From positions 1 through 51,364 of the forward strand of contig JARKOX010000198.1 of the NCBI GenBank assembly GCA_029975525.1: 51,364 nt of DNA, read 5' to 3'. The translations under genes and the position numbers were made by a program. Under the pieces are notes generated by a model. That model saw only the letters and a list, made by a program, of their open reading frames with translations, was not told the origin of the DNA and did not search any database. How positions within the stretch are numbered: position 1 is the first letter of the stretch; every line of letters begins with the position of its first letter. Origin of the DNA: Prolixibacteraceae bacterium. Lineage in GTDB: Bacteria > Bacteroidota > Bacteroidia > Bacteroidales > Prolixibacteraceae. Positions 16,713-26,731 of this stretch are shown one piece after another.

Positions 16713-19700
16713 CTACTGCCCGCTGGCGCGCACCAGCGTTGTTTCACGGGTAAGCCCGTCGTGGAACGACACTTCAAGGGTAGTGGTCTTGTCGCCGCTG
16801 TTTACAATCCTGAAAAATTCGCTTGCCTGTTTCAGCTGCCACTGTCCCTCCAGCCGGATCAGCGCCCGGGAAGGATTTGAGGGATGGTGATACCACGGAT
16901 AGGAATAGATGCTGCGTTCGATCCGTTTACCATTCTCGTCGAGGGTAACATCGGCAGGGCCTTCGTACAGGTGCAGATCCGGATCGCAGGCGCTCAGCTG
17001 CAACTCGTCTGCATCGGCGCGGGTCATCACCATCACCGGAGCCGTTGCCGCCCGCACCACTCCGTGTGCCACCGAATCGTTCGCCTCAAACAGGGCGTAC
17101 GCGGTAATCCGGGTGGCAAAGTCATACACAATGTGGGCACGGGCATCTTTCTGCAAAACCTGGTAAGGTTTGCTGCCGGTCGCCCACAATCGGTTCAGTT
17201 CTTTAAGCTCCCTCTTTTCGGGCTGCACACACATCAGGTATTCGTAGGCTGCATCTTGGGGAGCTTTTCCATGTTGCAGCACGGCGCTCATAAAATCGCC
17301 TTCGGTCAGCTTTTGGGTCGACTGGTCGTGGGAATACTGATGTTTTTTCTCCACACTCACCGCATCATTTCCGGCCGGAATAAAATAGCTGATCTGCTGA
17401 TTGTCGGAAAGCCAGACCGCCTCCGGCTTTTCGAGGCGGGTGTGAAACGGGAAGCCGGTTATCTTCTTTCCGCCGATGGTCAGGGCATCCCCTCTTTTCG
17501 GCAGCACATTCTGAAAGAGAACTGTTTCGGTTGGAAAGTCGGCGTTGCGGTTGCTGATGTTGCTTCCCAGGCAGACAATCCGGTTGTCGAAAAAGAAATA
17601 ACTTTTCAGGGCCCGGTGTGAGCCGTTGTACTTGTCGTGCTCGTGCAGTTTAAAGGCATACATCCCCTGCTGCTGCTGAAAAGACAACCCTCCGGCAAAC
17701 GCCTCATCCGAAAAGAGCATCTCTTCATATCCGGAAAAGCGGTCCACATTCCGCACGTCGGCTTTCAAGTGATCAAAGGGGAGATGGATGATGGTGGTTC
17801 CGGGCCAGCGGTTCCAGTCCCATCCGTTGAGCTGGTATCCACTGCCCAGGTTGGTTACCGGTTTGCCGCCGCCCATCACCTGAAGGTAACCGTGGGCAAG
17901 ATAACGGCCATACCAGTTGGCGTTGAGGTATATTTCGGCTGCCCAGATGTAGCGGCTGTGCCCGCGGACAGTAGCCAGCCACTCGCCCCGCCGGTGAATG
18001 CCCAGAGAGGCGTAGTTCATCGCCCAGTTTCCCTGCGGAGCCGGTTCGACCTGGATCCCCTTCGCGGCAAATATCTTTTTATACTCATCCGCTCCGTCAA
18101 AAGCGGTCAGGCGCAGATAGGCCCCCGCCAGTTCGCTGTCGATTTCCGAAGATTTATCGGGGGTACCGCACAGCGCCAGTTTGGCAAAATGCCAGGGCAC
18201 CAGCTCGCCGGTTCCGCGCGGATGGCGTCCGGAAATGCTAAGGGGCCACTGTTTCTGGTTGCAGTACAACCGAAACTGCAGCAGCGCTTTTTGCAGGTTC
18301 CGGTGGCCGGTGCGGCTCACCTCAAAACTGGTATTGTTCAGGAAGGAGACCATGTTCACAGCCCCGTCCAGCCCGCCGATGGCATACGCCGGATAGTGGT
18401 TGGCATGGTGGAAAATGGAGCCATCGGCTTTGAACGAATCTTCCAGACCGTCGGCCAGCTGCAGGCCATTGTCGATGTAGCGGGAAAAACTGCGGAGCCA
18501 GGTAACCTTCTCCGGACCATCGGGGAGCATCAGAATGCTGGCCAGCCGCCCCATTACCGACGTGTTAAAGGCATCGATGCTGATGCCGCTGGTTTCAGGC
18601 GCTTTTTTCACCTCTCCCACCCCCGAAAACCACTCCATCGCCTTTTGTGCCGGCACTGCCAGGCCGGCCTCCCCCAGCTCGGCACGCATCAGGAACAATG
18701 CCGGGTAGTAATTCCGCAGGCCGTATCCCAGGTGGTGCAACGTGCCCATGCCCGATCCCTCCTGCCAGCCCTGGTCAAACAGGTGGCGGACCATCAGCAG
18801 AAACATCTGCTTCAGCTCGTCCCGCCAGAGAGGCTCCGGACAGGAACGGTATCCACGGGCCAATTCATACATCAGTTCCGAATAAGCCTGTACCTCCTTT
18901 TGGTGTTTGACATAGAACCCCTGCCACTCCACATCCAGTTTCTGAAACACTTCGGAATAGCGGATAAACCAAATAGACTTGCCGGTGATGCCACTGTCGG
19001 TTGCGGTAATCTGATAGCTGTCGAACCGCTCCTTCAGTTTGCGGAAACGGGCGGGGGTAATTTCGAGCGGGAGGTTCACTTCGTTTTCAAAACGGGCTTC
19101 AATCTCCCGGATCTGCGAAATCTCTTCGGCGGTAATCTGCGGGGCAACGGGAAGGTCAAACTGATATTGGCTGGAATTGTACAGCTGCAACCAGTGATTC
19201 TGGGTAGTCCGGTTTACAAACGGGACCTGGTAGTCGGCCGTGTGCCACCGGCTGTCGGCGGCAACCGAGAGGATCACCTGGTCGAAAAACAACCGGCCTG
19301 CCGGCACCGGCGGCGCCTGGATCTCCAGCCGGTTCATCCCCTCAACCGGGGTGCCCTCCATGTCGCGTTCAAAAGCAACCCACGCTCCCCGCCATCCGGT
19401 AAAGTTGAGTGAATACTCAAAGCTGCAATTGGTTTTTCCATCGGTTTGAAAACTGAATTTTAACTTCTGGTCGATGGCCTTTTCGTTGTAAATCCAAAAC
19501 ACAAAGGTCGAAATTGACTGGTCTTCTGCGTTGGGCCGAAACGGCTGAAACCCGACCGGCGCATTAAAAAAGAGACTGCCTGTTCCGTTCCAGCTCCATT
19601 CCAGACTTTTTTCCCCGTCCTTGTAATGACGGGAAGAGATCCTCACGGCCGAGCCGGGAGAGGCAGCAACAAAACCGGGCATGTCCTGCTCAAACGAAAT

Positions 19701-19790
19701 TACCGATGGATGTTCGATATCCTGCGAATAAGCAGCAAGGCAGAAAAAGAGCAAACAGACGCCCATCCACAGTTTTAGTCCTGTAGTCAT
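16713..19790 (-). CDS. PL8 chondroitin-sulfate-ABC-type lyase
   Basis: A 1025-residue secreted polysaccharide lyase with a signal peptide ending at AAYSQ (residue 23). It has the three parts of chondroitinase ABC: an N-terminal jelly-roll (about 25-200), an alpha/alpha-toroid catalytic domain (about 230-590) and a C-terminal beta-sandwich region. The catalytic region shows ADGSIFHHANHYPAY near residue 460 (His and Tyr matching H501/Y508 of Proteus chondroitinase ABC I) and SGRHPRG near 520 (matching R560). Total length is almost that of the Proteus enzyme (1021). It should cleave chondroitin/dermatan sulfate or hyaluronan by beta-elimination. It follows the GH88 gene by 31 bases as one operon. 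A second PL8 is encoded on the other side of the divergent promoter. Confidence 0.93.
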   Translation of the reverse strand: MTTGLKLWMGVCLLFFCLAAYSQDIEHPSVISFEQDMPGFVAASPGSAVRISSRHYKDGEKSLEWSWNGTGSLFFNAPVGFQPFRPNAEDQSISTFVFWIYNEKAIDQKLKFSFQTDGKTNCSFEYSLNFTGWRGAWVAFERDMEGTPVEGMNRLEIQAPPVPAGRLFFDQVILSVAADSRWHTADYQVPFVNRTTQNHWLQLYNSSQYQFDLPVAPQITAEEISQIREIEARFENEVNLPLEITPARFRKLKERFDSYQITATDSGITGKSIWFIRYSEVFQKLDVEWQGFYVKHQKEVQAYSELMYELARGYRSCPEPLWRDELKQMFLLMVRHLFDQGWQEGSGMGTLHHLGYGLRNYYPALFLMRAELGEAGLAVPAQKAMEWFSGVGEVKKAPETSGISIDAFNTSVMGRLASILMLPDGPEKVTWLRSFSRYIDNGLQLADGLEDSFKADGSIFHHANHYPAYAIGGLDGAVNMVSFLNNTSFEVSRTGHRNLQKALLQFRLYCNQKQWPLSISGRHPRGTGELVPWHFAKLALCGTPDKSSEIDSELAGAYLRLTAFDGADEYKKIFAAKGIQVEPAPQGNWAMNYASLGIHRRGEWLATVRGHSRYIWAAEIYLNANWYGRYLAHGYLQVMGGGKPVTNLGSGYQLNGWDWNRWPGTTIIHLPFDHLKADVRNVDRFSGYEEMLFSDEAFAGGLSFQQQQGMYAFKLHEHDKYNGSHRALKSYFFFDNRIVCLGSNISNRNADFPTETVLFQNVLPKRGDALTIGGKKITGFPFHTRLEKPEAVWLSDNQQISYFIPAGNDAVSVEKKHQYSHDQSTQKLTEGDFMSAVLQHGKAPQDAAYEYLMCVQPEKRELKELNRLWATGSKPYQVLQKDARAHIVYDFATRITAYALFEANDSVAHGVVRAATAPVMVMTRADADELQLSACDPDLHLYEGPADVTLDENGKRIERSIYSYPWYHHPSNPSRALIRLEGQWQLKQASEFFRIVNSGDKTTTLEVSFHDGLTRETTLVRASGQ

Positions 19791-19821
19791 TTGTTTTGGA
19801 TTTTACAGTTGAAAATAAATG

Positions 19822-21033
19822 TTAGTTTTCCAGATTCATTTTTCGCCGGAGCGCTTCGAGGAAATAGTAATCGGCATAATTCAGCGGCACGTCGATTTCG
19901 GCGCCATGCGGGATACTGCCTACCGAATGTTTCAGCATAAAGAAATTGTTGGTGCCTGCTTCGGCGCGGTAGGCCGGAGAGTTGAGGCTGGCCATGATCT
20001 GGTCGGCTTTGGCCAGATAGGTTGCTTTTTTGTCTGCAGAAGCGTAGCTGCCCAGTTCGTAGAGTGCCGAAGCAATAATGGCAGCGGCAGAGGCATCACG
20101 CGGTTCATCGGGAATGCGGGGGGCATCGAAATCCCAATACGGCACCAGGTCTTCGGGCAGCCGCGGGTGGTTGAGGATAAAATCGGCGACCTGCTGGGCC
20201 TGCTCCAGGTAGCGGGGATCTTTGGTTTCGCGGTAGCAAACCGTGTAGCCGTAAACAGCCCACGCCTGTCCGCGTGCCCAGGCCGATTCGTCGGAATAGC
20301 CCTGTGCGGTGTTTTTCTTTCTGACCTCGCCGGTTTCCGGATCGTAGTCCACCACGTGCCACGAGCTGTAATCCTCCCGGAAATGGTTTGCCATGGTTTG
20401 GTCGGCGTGGCTCACCGCAATGTGGTAAAAAGTGGAGTCGCCCGTAAACGCCGTTACCCTGAACAGCAGCTCCAGGTTCATCATATTATCAATAATAACC
20501 GGGCACTTCCAACCCCGGGTTGCCTGCCAACCCCGGTCGGCATCCCACGACTGGATAACGCCGGCAGCCGGGCGAAAGCGGGTGCAAAGCGACCGGGCGG
20601 CCTGGATCAGCACCTCTTTGTACTCCTGCTGGCCGGTTAACCGAAAAGCGTTACCGTAGCTACAGTTGATCATGAACCCAACGTCGTGGTGCCAGGTCAG
20701 GAATTTTACCGAATCGAGCGACTCGGTAATTTGAACAGCATACTCTTTCAAGGCTTCGTTACCGTTCATTTCGTAGAGATACCACAGGGTTCCCGGAAAA
20801 AATCCGCTGGTCCAGTCTTCCCGGTCTATGTAAGCCGTTGTTCCGTCTTTTTTAATGGTGCGCGGGTTTAATACTTTTCCGCTTTTGGCGATCTCGGCCA
20901 ACTGAAGCCCAATCTGGCGGGAAGCATAATCCAATATCTCTTCGTTTCCGCCCTGCGGACTGTTTTGCATTTTGCATCCTCCCACGGTTACCGATAGCAA
21001 CACCAGGTAAACCAACCATTTCAAATTTTTCAT
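19822..21033 (-). CDS. GH88 unsaturated glucuronyl hydrolase, lipoprotein
   Basis: A 403-residue alpha/alpha-barrel enzyme that hydrates and splits the 4,5-unsaturated uronic acid from disaccharides made by PL8 lyases, giving a free amino sugar. The leader ends in the lipobox VGGC (C20), so it is membrane-anchored and probably faces the periplasm. The two catalytic Asp candidates are in HHDVGFM (D116 or close) and IIDNMMNLELL (near 180), matching D88/D149 of Bacillus UGL. Further family stretches are GYSDESAWARGQAWA and PRDASAAAIIASALYEL. Length is typical. It is the first gene of the minus-strand operon leaving the 698-bp divergent region. Confidence 0.93.
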   Translation of the reverse strand: MKNLKWLVYLVLLSVTVGGCKMQNSPQGGNEEILDYASRQIGLQLAEIAKSGKVLNPRTIKKDGTTAYIDREDWTSGFFPGTLWYLYEMNGNEALKEYAVQITESLDSVKFLTWHHDVGFMINCSYGNAFRLTGQQEYKEVLIQAARSLCTRFRPAAGVIQSWDADRGWQATRGWKCPVIIDNMMNLELLFRVTAFTGDSTFYHIAVSHADQTMANHFREDYSSWHVVDYDPETGEVRKKNTAQGYSDESAWARGQAWAVYGYTVCYRETKDPRYLEQAQQVADFILNHPRLPEDLVPYWDFDAPRIPDEPRDASAAAIIASALYELGSYASADKKATYLAKADQIMASLNSPAYRAEAGTNNFFMLKHSVGSIPHGAEIDVPLNYADYYFLEALRRKMNLEN

Positions 21034-21731
21034 AAAGCCCTCCTTTATATTACTCAGCTACAGGCCAATATCAATTCTGTCCGTTAGCTGCAACTCTGTT
21101 TGTTTTTTTTAAAATGTTATACTTCAGCGAAATATTTCACCTAATATAAAGTCTTACCTGCTTTTTCTCCGGCCAAAACCAGCCCCGTTGGTCATAAATC
21201 CGAAAAGAGAGGTCTCAAAAAAAATGGAACAGGTTATAAAACCCTCACAATAAAATGTTTATAAAAACCCGGCATCAACAGTCGCCGAAAAAGGAAAAAG
21301 GGAGAAGTTTCCCCGGCGATCAAAACAAACAACTAACTGTCAACAACTTATTTGAAAAAACGGACTTTAAAACGACAATTTCAGGGACAGTCCGAAGAGG
21401 AAAAAATGGATTTTTTCTGGTTTTGGAAGAAAAAAAGGCCGAAAAATTGTTCAACACAGCCTGAAACAAGTACCAATGTGTTTTAGAAAATATTTTCCCT
21501 TCAACCAACTAACCAATTGTAAGCCAACGCCAGTGGAGTCCCAAATTATTCAGCCGGAGTGCCAAATCCGCCGAAAGGTGCCATTTTGCGTATATGGGAA
21601 TTTACTGCATCCGATAATCCATACTTTAGTTTTAAACCTATACGCCCTGGTGACAAAAAAAGCCATCGAAAGGTGTATCGAGGCCTTAAACGAACGAACA
21701 AGTTAATTTTTTTAATAAAAAACTGAATCCT
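21034..21731. promoter_or_regulatory. 698-bp divergent intergenic region between GH88 and susC
   Basis: This AT-rich stretch separates the minus-strand GH88-PL8 operon from the plus-strand susC-susD genes and should carry both promoters. I found no exact TAnnTTTG box facing either gene; the closest for susC is TACTTTAG at 21622-21629. It holds a 6-bp inverted repeat CGGACT/AGTCCG (21361-21394), an A/T-rich perfect inverted repeat TTTTTTCT/AGAAAAAA (21411-21435), and the direct repeats listed separately. No convincing coding frame exists here. A binding site for the AraC-type regulator encoded at 29.8-32.7 kb is expected. Confidence 0.6.
21234..21270. repeat. Two direct repeats TTATAAAACCC / TTATAAAAACCC
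   Basis: The copies lie at 21234-21244 and 21259-21270, 25 bases start to start. AraC-family proteins often bind two half-sites in direct orientation about two helix turns apart, so this is a candidate operator. Chance occurrence in AT-rich DNA is possible. Confidence 0.4.
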
Positions 21732-24700
21732 ATGAAGAAAAGTCAGATTATTCTACTTCTGTTGATCACTTTGATAACGACAGGCCTGGATACTTTGGCA
21801 CAGACGAAGATCACCGGAACTGTTACTTCAAAAGACAATGGAGAAACAATCCCCGGCGCAAACGTCGTCGTGAAAGGTACGACCCAGGGCACCATCACCG
21901 ATATGGATGGTAAATTCTCCCTTGTCCTCAATTCACCCAATGCCGTGCTGCAGTGCAGTTTTATCGGCTTTAAACCGGTTGAGACAGCCGTAAACGGCCA
22001 AAAGGAGATTCATATTAAGCTGGAGTCTGAACTGATAGCCATCGACGAGGTGGTTGCGGTAGGATACAGCACGGTGTCCAAACGCGACCTCACCGGTTCG
22101 GTAGGCCAGGTAAAAGGCGACGTTCTGGCCAAAAGCCCGGTAACCAACTACGACCAGGCGTTGGCCGGACGGGTGGCCGGGGTGCAGGTGTCATCGGCCG
22201 ACGGAACGCCGGGCGAAGGGCTGAGTATTGTTATCCGGGGTGGGAACTCCATCACCGGCGACAACTCGCCGCTCTATGTTATTGATGGTATTCCGATGGA
22301 AAACTTCGATCCGGGAAGCATCAGTTCGCACGATATCGAAAGTTTCGATGTGCTGAAAGACGCTTCGGCTTCGGCAATTTATGGCTCGCGGGGCGCCAAC
22401 GGGGTTATTATCATCACAACCAAAAAGGGAAAAGAGGACGGGACCACCGAAATCTCGCTGAACTCGTCGGTGGGAACCCAATGGATTCCTACCCGTCTGG
22501 AAGTGATGTCGCCTTACGATTACGTCAAATATCTCGAAGAGGTAATGATTTCGCAGGGAGAATCGTATGAAGAGAACTTCCGGACCCACTGGGTCAGCCC
22601 GGAAGAGTACCGCAACGTGCGGCCGATCAACTGGCAGGACCGGATCATGCGGAGCGCCCTCATCCAGAACCATAACCTGTCGGTAAGCGGCGGTAATAAA
22701 AAATCGTCGATCTATTTGTCGGTCGACTACACCGACCAGGTTGGAACCCTGATCAACACCGGGTTTAACAAAGCCAACAACAACCTGAAATTCACCCACC
22801 GCATCACCGACAAAGCACAGTTGGGCGGTTACCTCTACTACTCCTACATCTACCGCAACGGACTGGATATATCAGGGAACAACCGCCTGAGTATCATCCG
22901 CGACGCCATCACTTTCCGCCCGGTTCGCCCGCTGGTGGACGACGGCAAAGAGGGTGGCCTGGACCTGGATGATCCCAACGAACTCCGCTTCGATCCGGTG
23001 AAAACGCTCAGCAACACCGATCGCTACAAAAAACAGGATGTAATCCGTGGAAACCTTTTCCTGAATTACGACATCACCAAAGCGCTGAAGCTCAAATTGT
23101 CGGGGAACTACAACGTCGACAACCGGAAAGAGTCGCTCTTTTTCAAAAAAGACACCTACGAAGGCACCAAAGGGATTGACGGCATCAACGGAACGCTGAC
23201 TTACCGTCATTACCAAACGCTTTCCACTTCAAATACGCTCACCTATTCCAAAAAAATTGCCCGCGGACAAACCCTGACCGCGCTGGTGGGAACCGAAGCC
23301 CAGATTGCTGAAAACGACTATTTTATTGCGAAAAACAAAAAAATGCCCACCGATGCTTTCGGAACCGACAAACTGGAGCTGGGTATCGAACCCGAACTTC
23401 CGGTATCGGCTGCTTTTGAAAACCGGCTGCTCTCCTTCTTCGGAAATGTAAACTACAATTACAAGGAGCGCTACCTGCTGACGCTGAACTACAGGGCCGA
23501 CGGTTCATCCAAGTTTGCCCAGGGAAACCAGTGGGGTTACTTCCCCTCGGCAGCGCTGGCCTGGCGTATGATCGAAGAAGATTTCATCAGCGACCTCAAC
23601 CTCTTCTCCAACCTGAAGCTGCGGTTGGGTTACGGAATCACCGGCAACAACCGGATTGGCGACTTTGCCGCCTTCTCGCTGATCAACTACAATGAATTCA
23701 GCGGATATTCGTTCAACGAACGTTACCAGCTTGGGGTTTATCACTACAACCTGGCCTCGGCCGACTTAAAGTGGGAGACCACGTCGCAGTTCAACCTGGG
23801 AATCGACATGGGTTTCCTGGACAACCGCGTCACCCTGACGGCTGATTTCTACCGGAAAAATACCCGCGACCTGCTGCTCAATGCCGACATGGCTTTAAGT
23901 ACCGGCTATTCGCAGGTGCTTCAGAATGTGGGCGAGGTCCAGAACCAGGGGATGGAACTGTCGGTAAACACCATCAACATCTCCAAAAGAGACTTTAAAT
24001 GGAACAGCGCCTTCAACATCTCGTTCAACAAAAACAAAACGATTGCCCTCAACTCGGGGCAAGAGGCTCTTTACACCAATCCCGACTGGTATTTCCGCTT
24101 TAAAGAGTACCAGTACATCACCAAAATTGGCGAGCCGGTCGGTATGATCTACGGGTTGAAACGCGACGGCGTTTACCAGTTTGAAGATTTTAACTACGAT
24201 GAGGCAACCGGCAAATACACCTTAAAAGAAGGCCTGCCCGACAACGGAAGGGCGGTAGCGCCGGGTAGCGTAAAATTTAAAGACCTCTCGGGAATCGACG
24301 GAAAACCCGACGGCACCATCAATGAACTCGACCGTGTGGTGATCGGCAATCCGCATCCCAAACACTTTGGCGGGCTCACCAACGACTTCCGCTACAAAAA
24401 CTTCGACCTGCAACTCTTCCTGCAGTGGTCATACGGAAACGACATTTTGAATGCCAACCGGATCATGTTTGAAAACCCGGGGCTGATCGGCAACCAGTAC
24501 AACCTGCTGGCGCCTGCTGCCGACCGGTGGACACCCGAAAATCCCACCAACGGCGTTCAGACCTACCGGTTTGCCAACGTTTTTGGTTTTCCGCAGGATG
24601 GCAACCTGGTTTCCGATTTCTATATTGAAGATGGCTCCTACCTGAAACTGAAAACAGTTACGCTGGGCTACACCTTCAGCAAAAGTTTCCTCAACAAAGC

Positions 24701-24878
24701 CGGCATCAAATCCTGCCGCCTCTATGTTGCCGGACAGAACCTACACACCTGGACCAACTACTCGGGATACGACCCCGACGTATCGGTGGGTAAATACGGC
24801 GCCCTCACCCCGGGACTCGATTATTCGGCCTACCCGATGAGCTCAACCTTTATGGGAGGTGTACAAATCAAGTTTTAA
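21732..24878 (+). CDS. SusC-like TonB-dependent transporter (no STN domain)
   Basis: A 1048-residue outer-membrane importer. The signal peptide ends at TLAQ (about residue 24). It is followed directly by the carboxypeptidase-D-like extension (about 26-105, TKITGTVTSKDNGETIPGAN), the IDEVVAVGYSTVSKRDLTG segment typical of SusC plugs, a plug domain (about 110-235, DVLKDASASAIYGSRGANG) and the barrel ending in GVQIKF. Unlike the SusC at 6.3-9.8 kb it has no STN domain, so it cannot signal through a FecR protein. This fits control by the membrane-bound AraC-type regulator downstream. It should import glycosaminoglycan oligosaccharides made by the PL8 lyases, together with the SusD encoded next. 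Confidence 0.95.
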   Translation: MKKSQIILLLLITLITTGLDTLAQTKITGTVTSKDNGETIPGANVVVKGTTQGTITDMDGKFSLVLNSPNAVLQCSFIGFKPVETAVNGQKEIHIKLESELIAIDEVVAVGYSTVSKRDLTGSVGQVKGDVLAKSPVTNYDQALAGRVAGVQVSSADGTPGEGLSIVIRGGNSITGDNSPLYVIDGIPMENFDPGSISSHDIESFDVLKDASASAIYGSRGANGVIIITTKKGKEDGTTEISLNSSVGTQWIPTRLEVMSPYDYVKYLEEVMISQGESYEENFRTHWVSPEEYRNVRPINWQDRIMRSALIQNHNLSVSGGNKKSSIYLSVDYTDQVGTLINTGFNKANNNLKFTHRITDKAQLGGYLYYSYIYRNGLDISGNNRLSIIRDAITFRPVRPLVDDGKEGGLDLDDPNELRFDPVKTLSNTDRYKKQDVIRGNLFLNYDITKALKLKLSGNYNVDNRKESLFFKKDTYEGTKGIDGINGTLTYRHYQTLSTSNTLTYSKKIARGQTLTALVGTEAQIAENDYFIAKNKKMPTDAFGTDKLELGIEPELPVSAAFENRLLSFFGNVNYNYKERYLLTLNYRADGSSKFAQGNQWGYFPSAALAWRMIEEDFISDLNLFSNLKLRLGYGITGNNRIGDFAAFSLINYNEFSGYSFNERYQLGVYHYNLASADLKWETTSQFNLGIDMGFLDNRVTLTADFYRKNTRDLLLNADMALSTGYSQVLQNVGEVQNQGMELSVNTINISKRDFKWNSAFNISFNKNKTIALNSGQEALYTNPDWYFRFKEYQYITKIGEPVGMIYGLKRDGVYQFEDFNYDEATGKYTLKEGLPDNGRAVAPGSVKFKDLSGIDGKPDGTINELDRVVIGNPHPKHFGGLTNDFRYKNFDLQLFLQWSYGNDILNANRIMFENPGLIGNQYNLLAPAADRWTPENPTNGVQTYRFANVFGFPQDGNLVSDFYIEDGSYLKLKTVTLGYTFSKSFLNKAGIKSCRLYVAGQNLHTWTNYSGYDPDVSVGKYGALTPGLDYSAYPMSSTFMGGVQIKF

Positions 24879-24908
24879 TGCTGTTAACCATTGAAAAAAG
24901 AAGTAAAT

Positions 24909-26534
24909 ATGAAACGTAATATCACCAGTTTATTCAAAATTGCGGTAGTGGCAGCGGTGGTTGCCGGGAGCACCTCGTGTGAGAGTTTTCTGACCGTGGA
25001 GCCCAAATCGAGTTGGGTAACGGAAGCCTTTTATAAAAATCAGGATGAGGTTATCCTGGGACTGAACGGCATCTACAGCTACCTGGGACAGGATGCCACC
25101 TACGGCCAGGTGATGTCGGCCATGTTTGATGCCGGCACCGACGAAGCTTTGTATAACCGCAACAACAACACCTGGCCGCTGGGCCTCTACACCCACACCC
25201 CGGCCGATGTGAACATCGCCAGCGCCTGGTTAACCCTCTACAAAGGCATCGATGCCGCCAATAACTTTATTGAAAGAGTGCCGGAAACACCGGATATGGA
25301 TGAGGCCAAACGAAATGCCTACCTGGGAGAAGCCCGCTTTCTGAGAGCATTGTTCTACTTCGACCTGGCCCGCTGGTGGGGCCCCGTTCCGCTGCGTACC
25401 AGCCCGACGACCAACATCGATGCCAACAACCTGGCTGCCGCATCGCTCGAAGAGGTTTACGAGCTGATCATCAGCGACCTTACCTTTGCCGCGCAAAACC
25501 TGCCCCACGCCAAAAACCAGAATGAAAGCGGGCATGCCAACAAAATGGCGGCTCACGGAATGCTGGCCCGCGTTTACCTGACCATGGCCGGCTATCCGTT
25601 GCAGAAAACGGAAATGTATGCCAAAGCGGCCGAACAGTGCGATATCGTCATTGCCGACGGCTGGCATCGGCTCAACCCTTCCTACAAACAGGTGTTCCTG
25701 AATTACATCACCAACAAATACGACCGCAACGAATCGATGTTTGAAATCGAATTCGCCATGATGCGGGACCAGGGAATCCGCGAAGACGGACGTATCGGTC
25801 AGATCAACGGGGTGCAGTTTTACTACTACCCCACCCAGACCGAACCTTTTGCCTACGCCATGCTACAGGCCTCGGTTAAGCTGAAAAAAAGTTACGAAGC
25901 AGGCGACCAGCGCGCCAGCTGGAACGTGGCCGATTTTATCTGCAACGCCCAGGGCAACATCACCCAGATCAAAAACGATGTATTGTACTGGCCCGGTAAA
26001 TTCCGCCGTTGGGAACCAATCACCTTTGGAAAAATCCCCGATGGAACCGGCACCTACAAAGTTCTGGAGGGCGTTTCGGTACCCGACAAAAACTTCACCG
26101 GCATCAACTACCCGGTGCTGCGTTATGCCGACATCCTGCTGATGAAAGCCGAATGTGAAAATGAGATCAACGGTCCGGCCAATGCTTACGCCTTCCTGAA
26201 CCAGGTGCGCAACAGGGCCGGCCTCACCGACATCAACCCGGCTGCCGTTAACTCCAAAGAGCTGTTCCGGAAAGAGATTCAGGACGAACGCATGCGTGAA
26301 TTCTGTTTCGAAGGACTTCGCAAGCAAGACCTGATCCGCTGGAATATTTTGGGTGAAGCGCTCACCGGACTGAACCAGATGATCGAGGCATCCAACGGTA
26401 CGGCCGTCAACAAAACGTTGTTCAAACGCGCAGGAGAAAACTACAATCCTGCCAAGCACAACATCATGCCTTATCCGTTGCAGGAGACCGTCATGAACCA
26501 GAAACTCAGCCAGCACACCGAATGGCTGCAGTAA
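24909..26534 (+). CDS. SusD-like outer-membrane glycan-binding lipoprotein
   Basis: I choose the ATG at 24909; a longer frame from a TTG at 24891 exists but the ATG gives a normal leader (MKRNITSLFKIAVVAAVVAG) with lipobox STSC. The mature protein begins ESFLTVEPKSSW, typical of SusD. Family marks include EARFLRALFYFDLARWWGPV, HGMLARVYLTMAG, YPVLRYADILLMKAE and RDERMREFCFEGLRKQDLIRW-like segments near the C-terminus. The protein is 541 residues, normal for the family. It begins 30 bases after susC and should bind glycosaminoglycan fragments over the SusC barrel. A strong terminator follows it. Confidence 0.93.
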   Translation: MKRNITSLFKIAVVAAVVAGSTSCESFLTVEPKSSWVTEAFYKNQDEVILGLNGIYSYLGQDATYGQVMSAMFDAGTDEALYNRNNNTWPLGLYTHTPADVNIASAWLTLYKGIDAANNFIERVPETPDMDEAKRNAYLGEARFLRALFYFDLARWWGPVPLRTSPTTNIDANNLAAASLEEVYELIISDLTFAAQNLPHAKNQNESGHANKMAAHGMLARVYLTMAGYPLQKTEMYAKAAEQCDIVIADGWHRLNPSYKQVFLNYITNKYDRNESMFEIEFAMMRDQGIREDGRIGQINGVQFYYYPTQTEPFAYAMLQASVKLKKSYEAGDQRASWNVADFICNAQGNITQIKNDVLYWPGKFRRWEPITFGKIPDGTGTYKVLEGVSVPDKNFTGINYPVLRYADILLMKAECENEINGPANAYAFLNQVRNRAGLTDINPAAVNSKELFRKEIQDERMREFCFEGLRKQDLIRWNILGEALTGLNQMIEASNGTAVNKTLFKRAGENYNPAKHNIMPYPLQETVMNQKLSQHTEWLQ

Positions 26535-26568
26535 AACAAGGAGGTCAACCAGATAGTCCTGAATGATA

Positions 26569-26600
26569 AAAAGTGGCATTTGCTTTCAGATGCCACTTTT
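26569..26600 (+). terminator. Intrinsic terminator after susD
   Basis: Perfect 11-bp stem AAAAGTGGCAT / ATGCCACTTTT with a 10-base loop, the second arm running into TTTTATTATT. It should end the susC-susD transcript 35 bases past the susD stop, so the following PL8 gene needs its own promoter or read-through. Confidence 0.78.
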
Positions 26601-26731
26601 ATTATTCCCGGCTAACCTTAAAAAAGCAGGTAAACGAAAATCCTTGGTCTGCCGCTGGCGACCACGCTCCTGTTCTGCAAACAGGACAAACAATATTCTG
26701 ACTATTTTTAAACCGATTTTTAAACTGAAAA

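Noticed and set aside
17637-19412. A 591-codon open frame on the plus strand
   Set aside because: It is antisense to the catalytic part of the PL8 lyase and has no signal, motif or own start context.
21255-21706. Two small plus-strand frames (69 and 76 codons) in the divergent region
   Set aside because: No motif, no ribosome-site or coding bias, and they lie in AT-rich presumed promoter DNA; a real small gene cannot be fully excluded.
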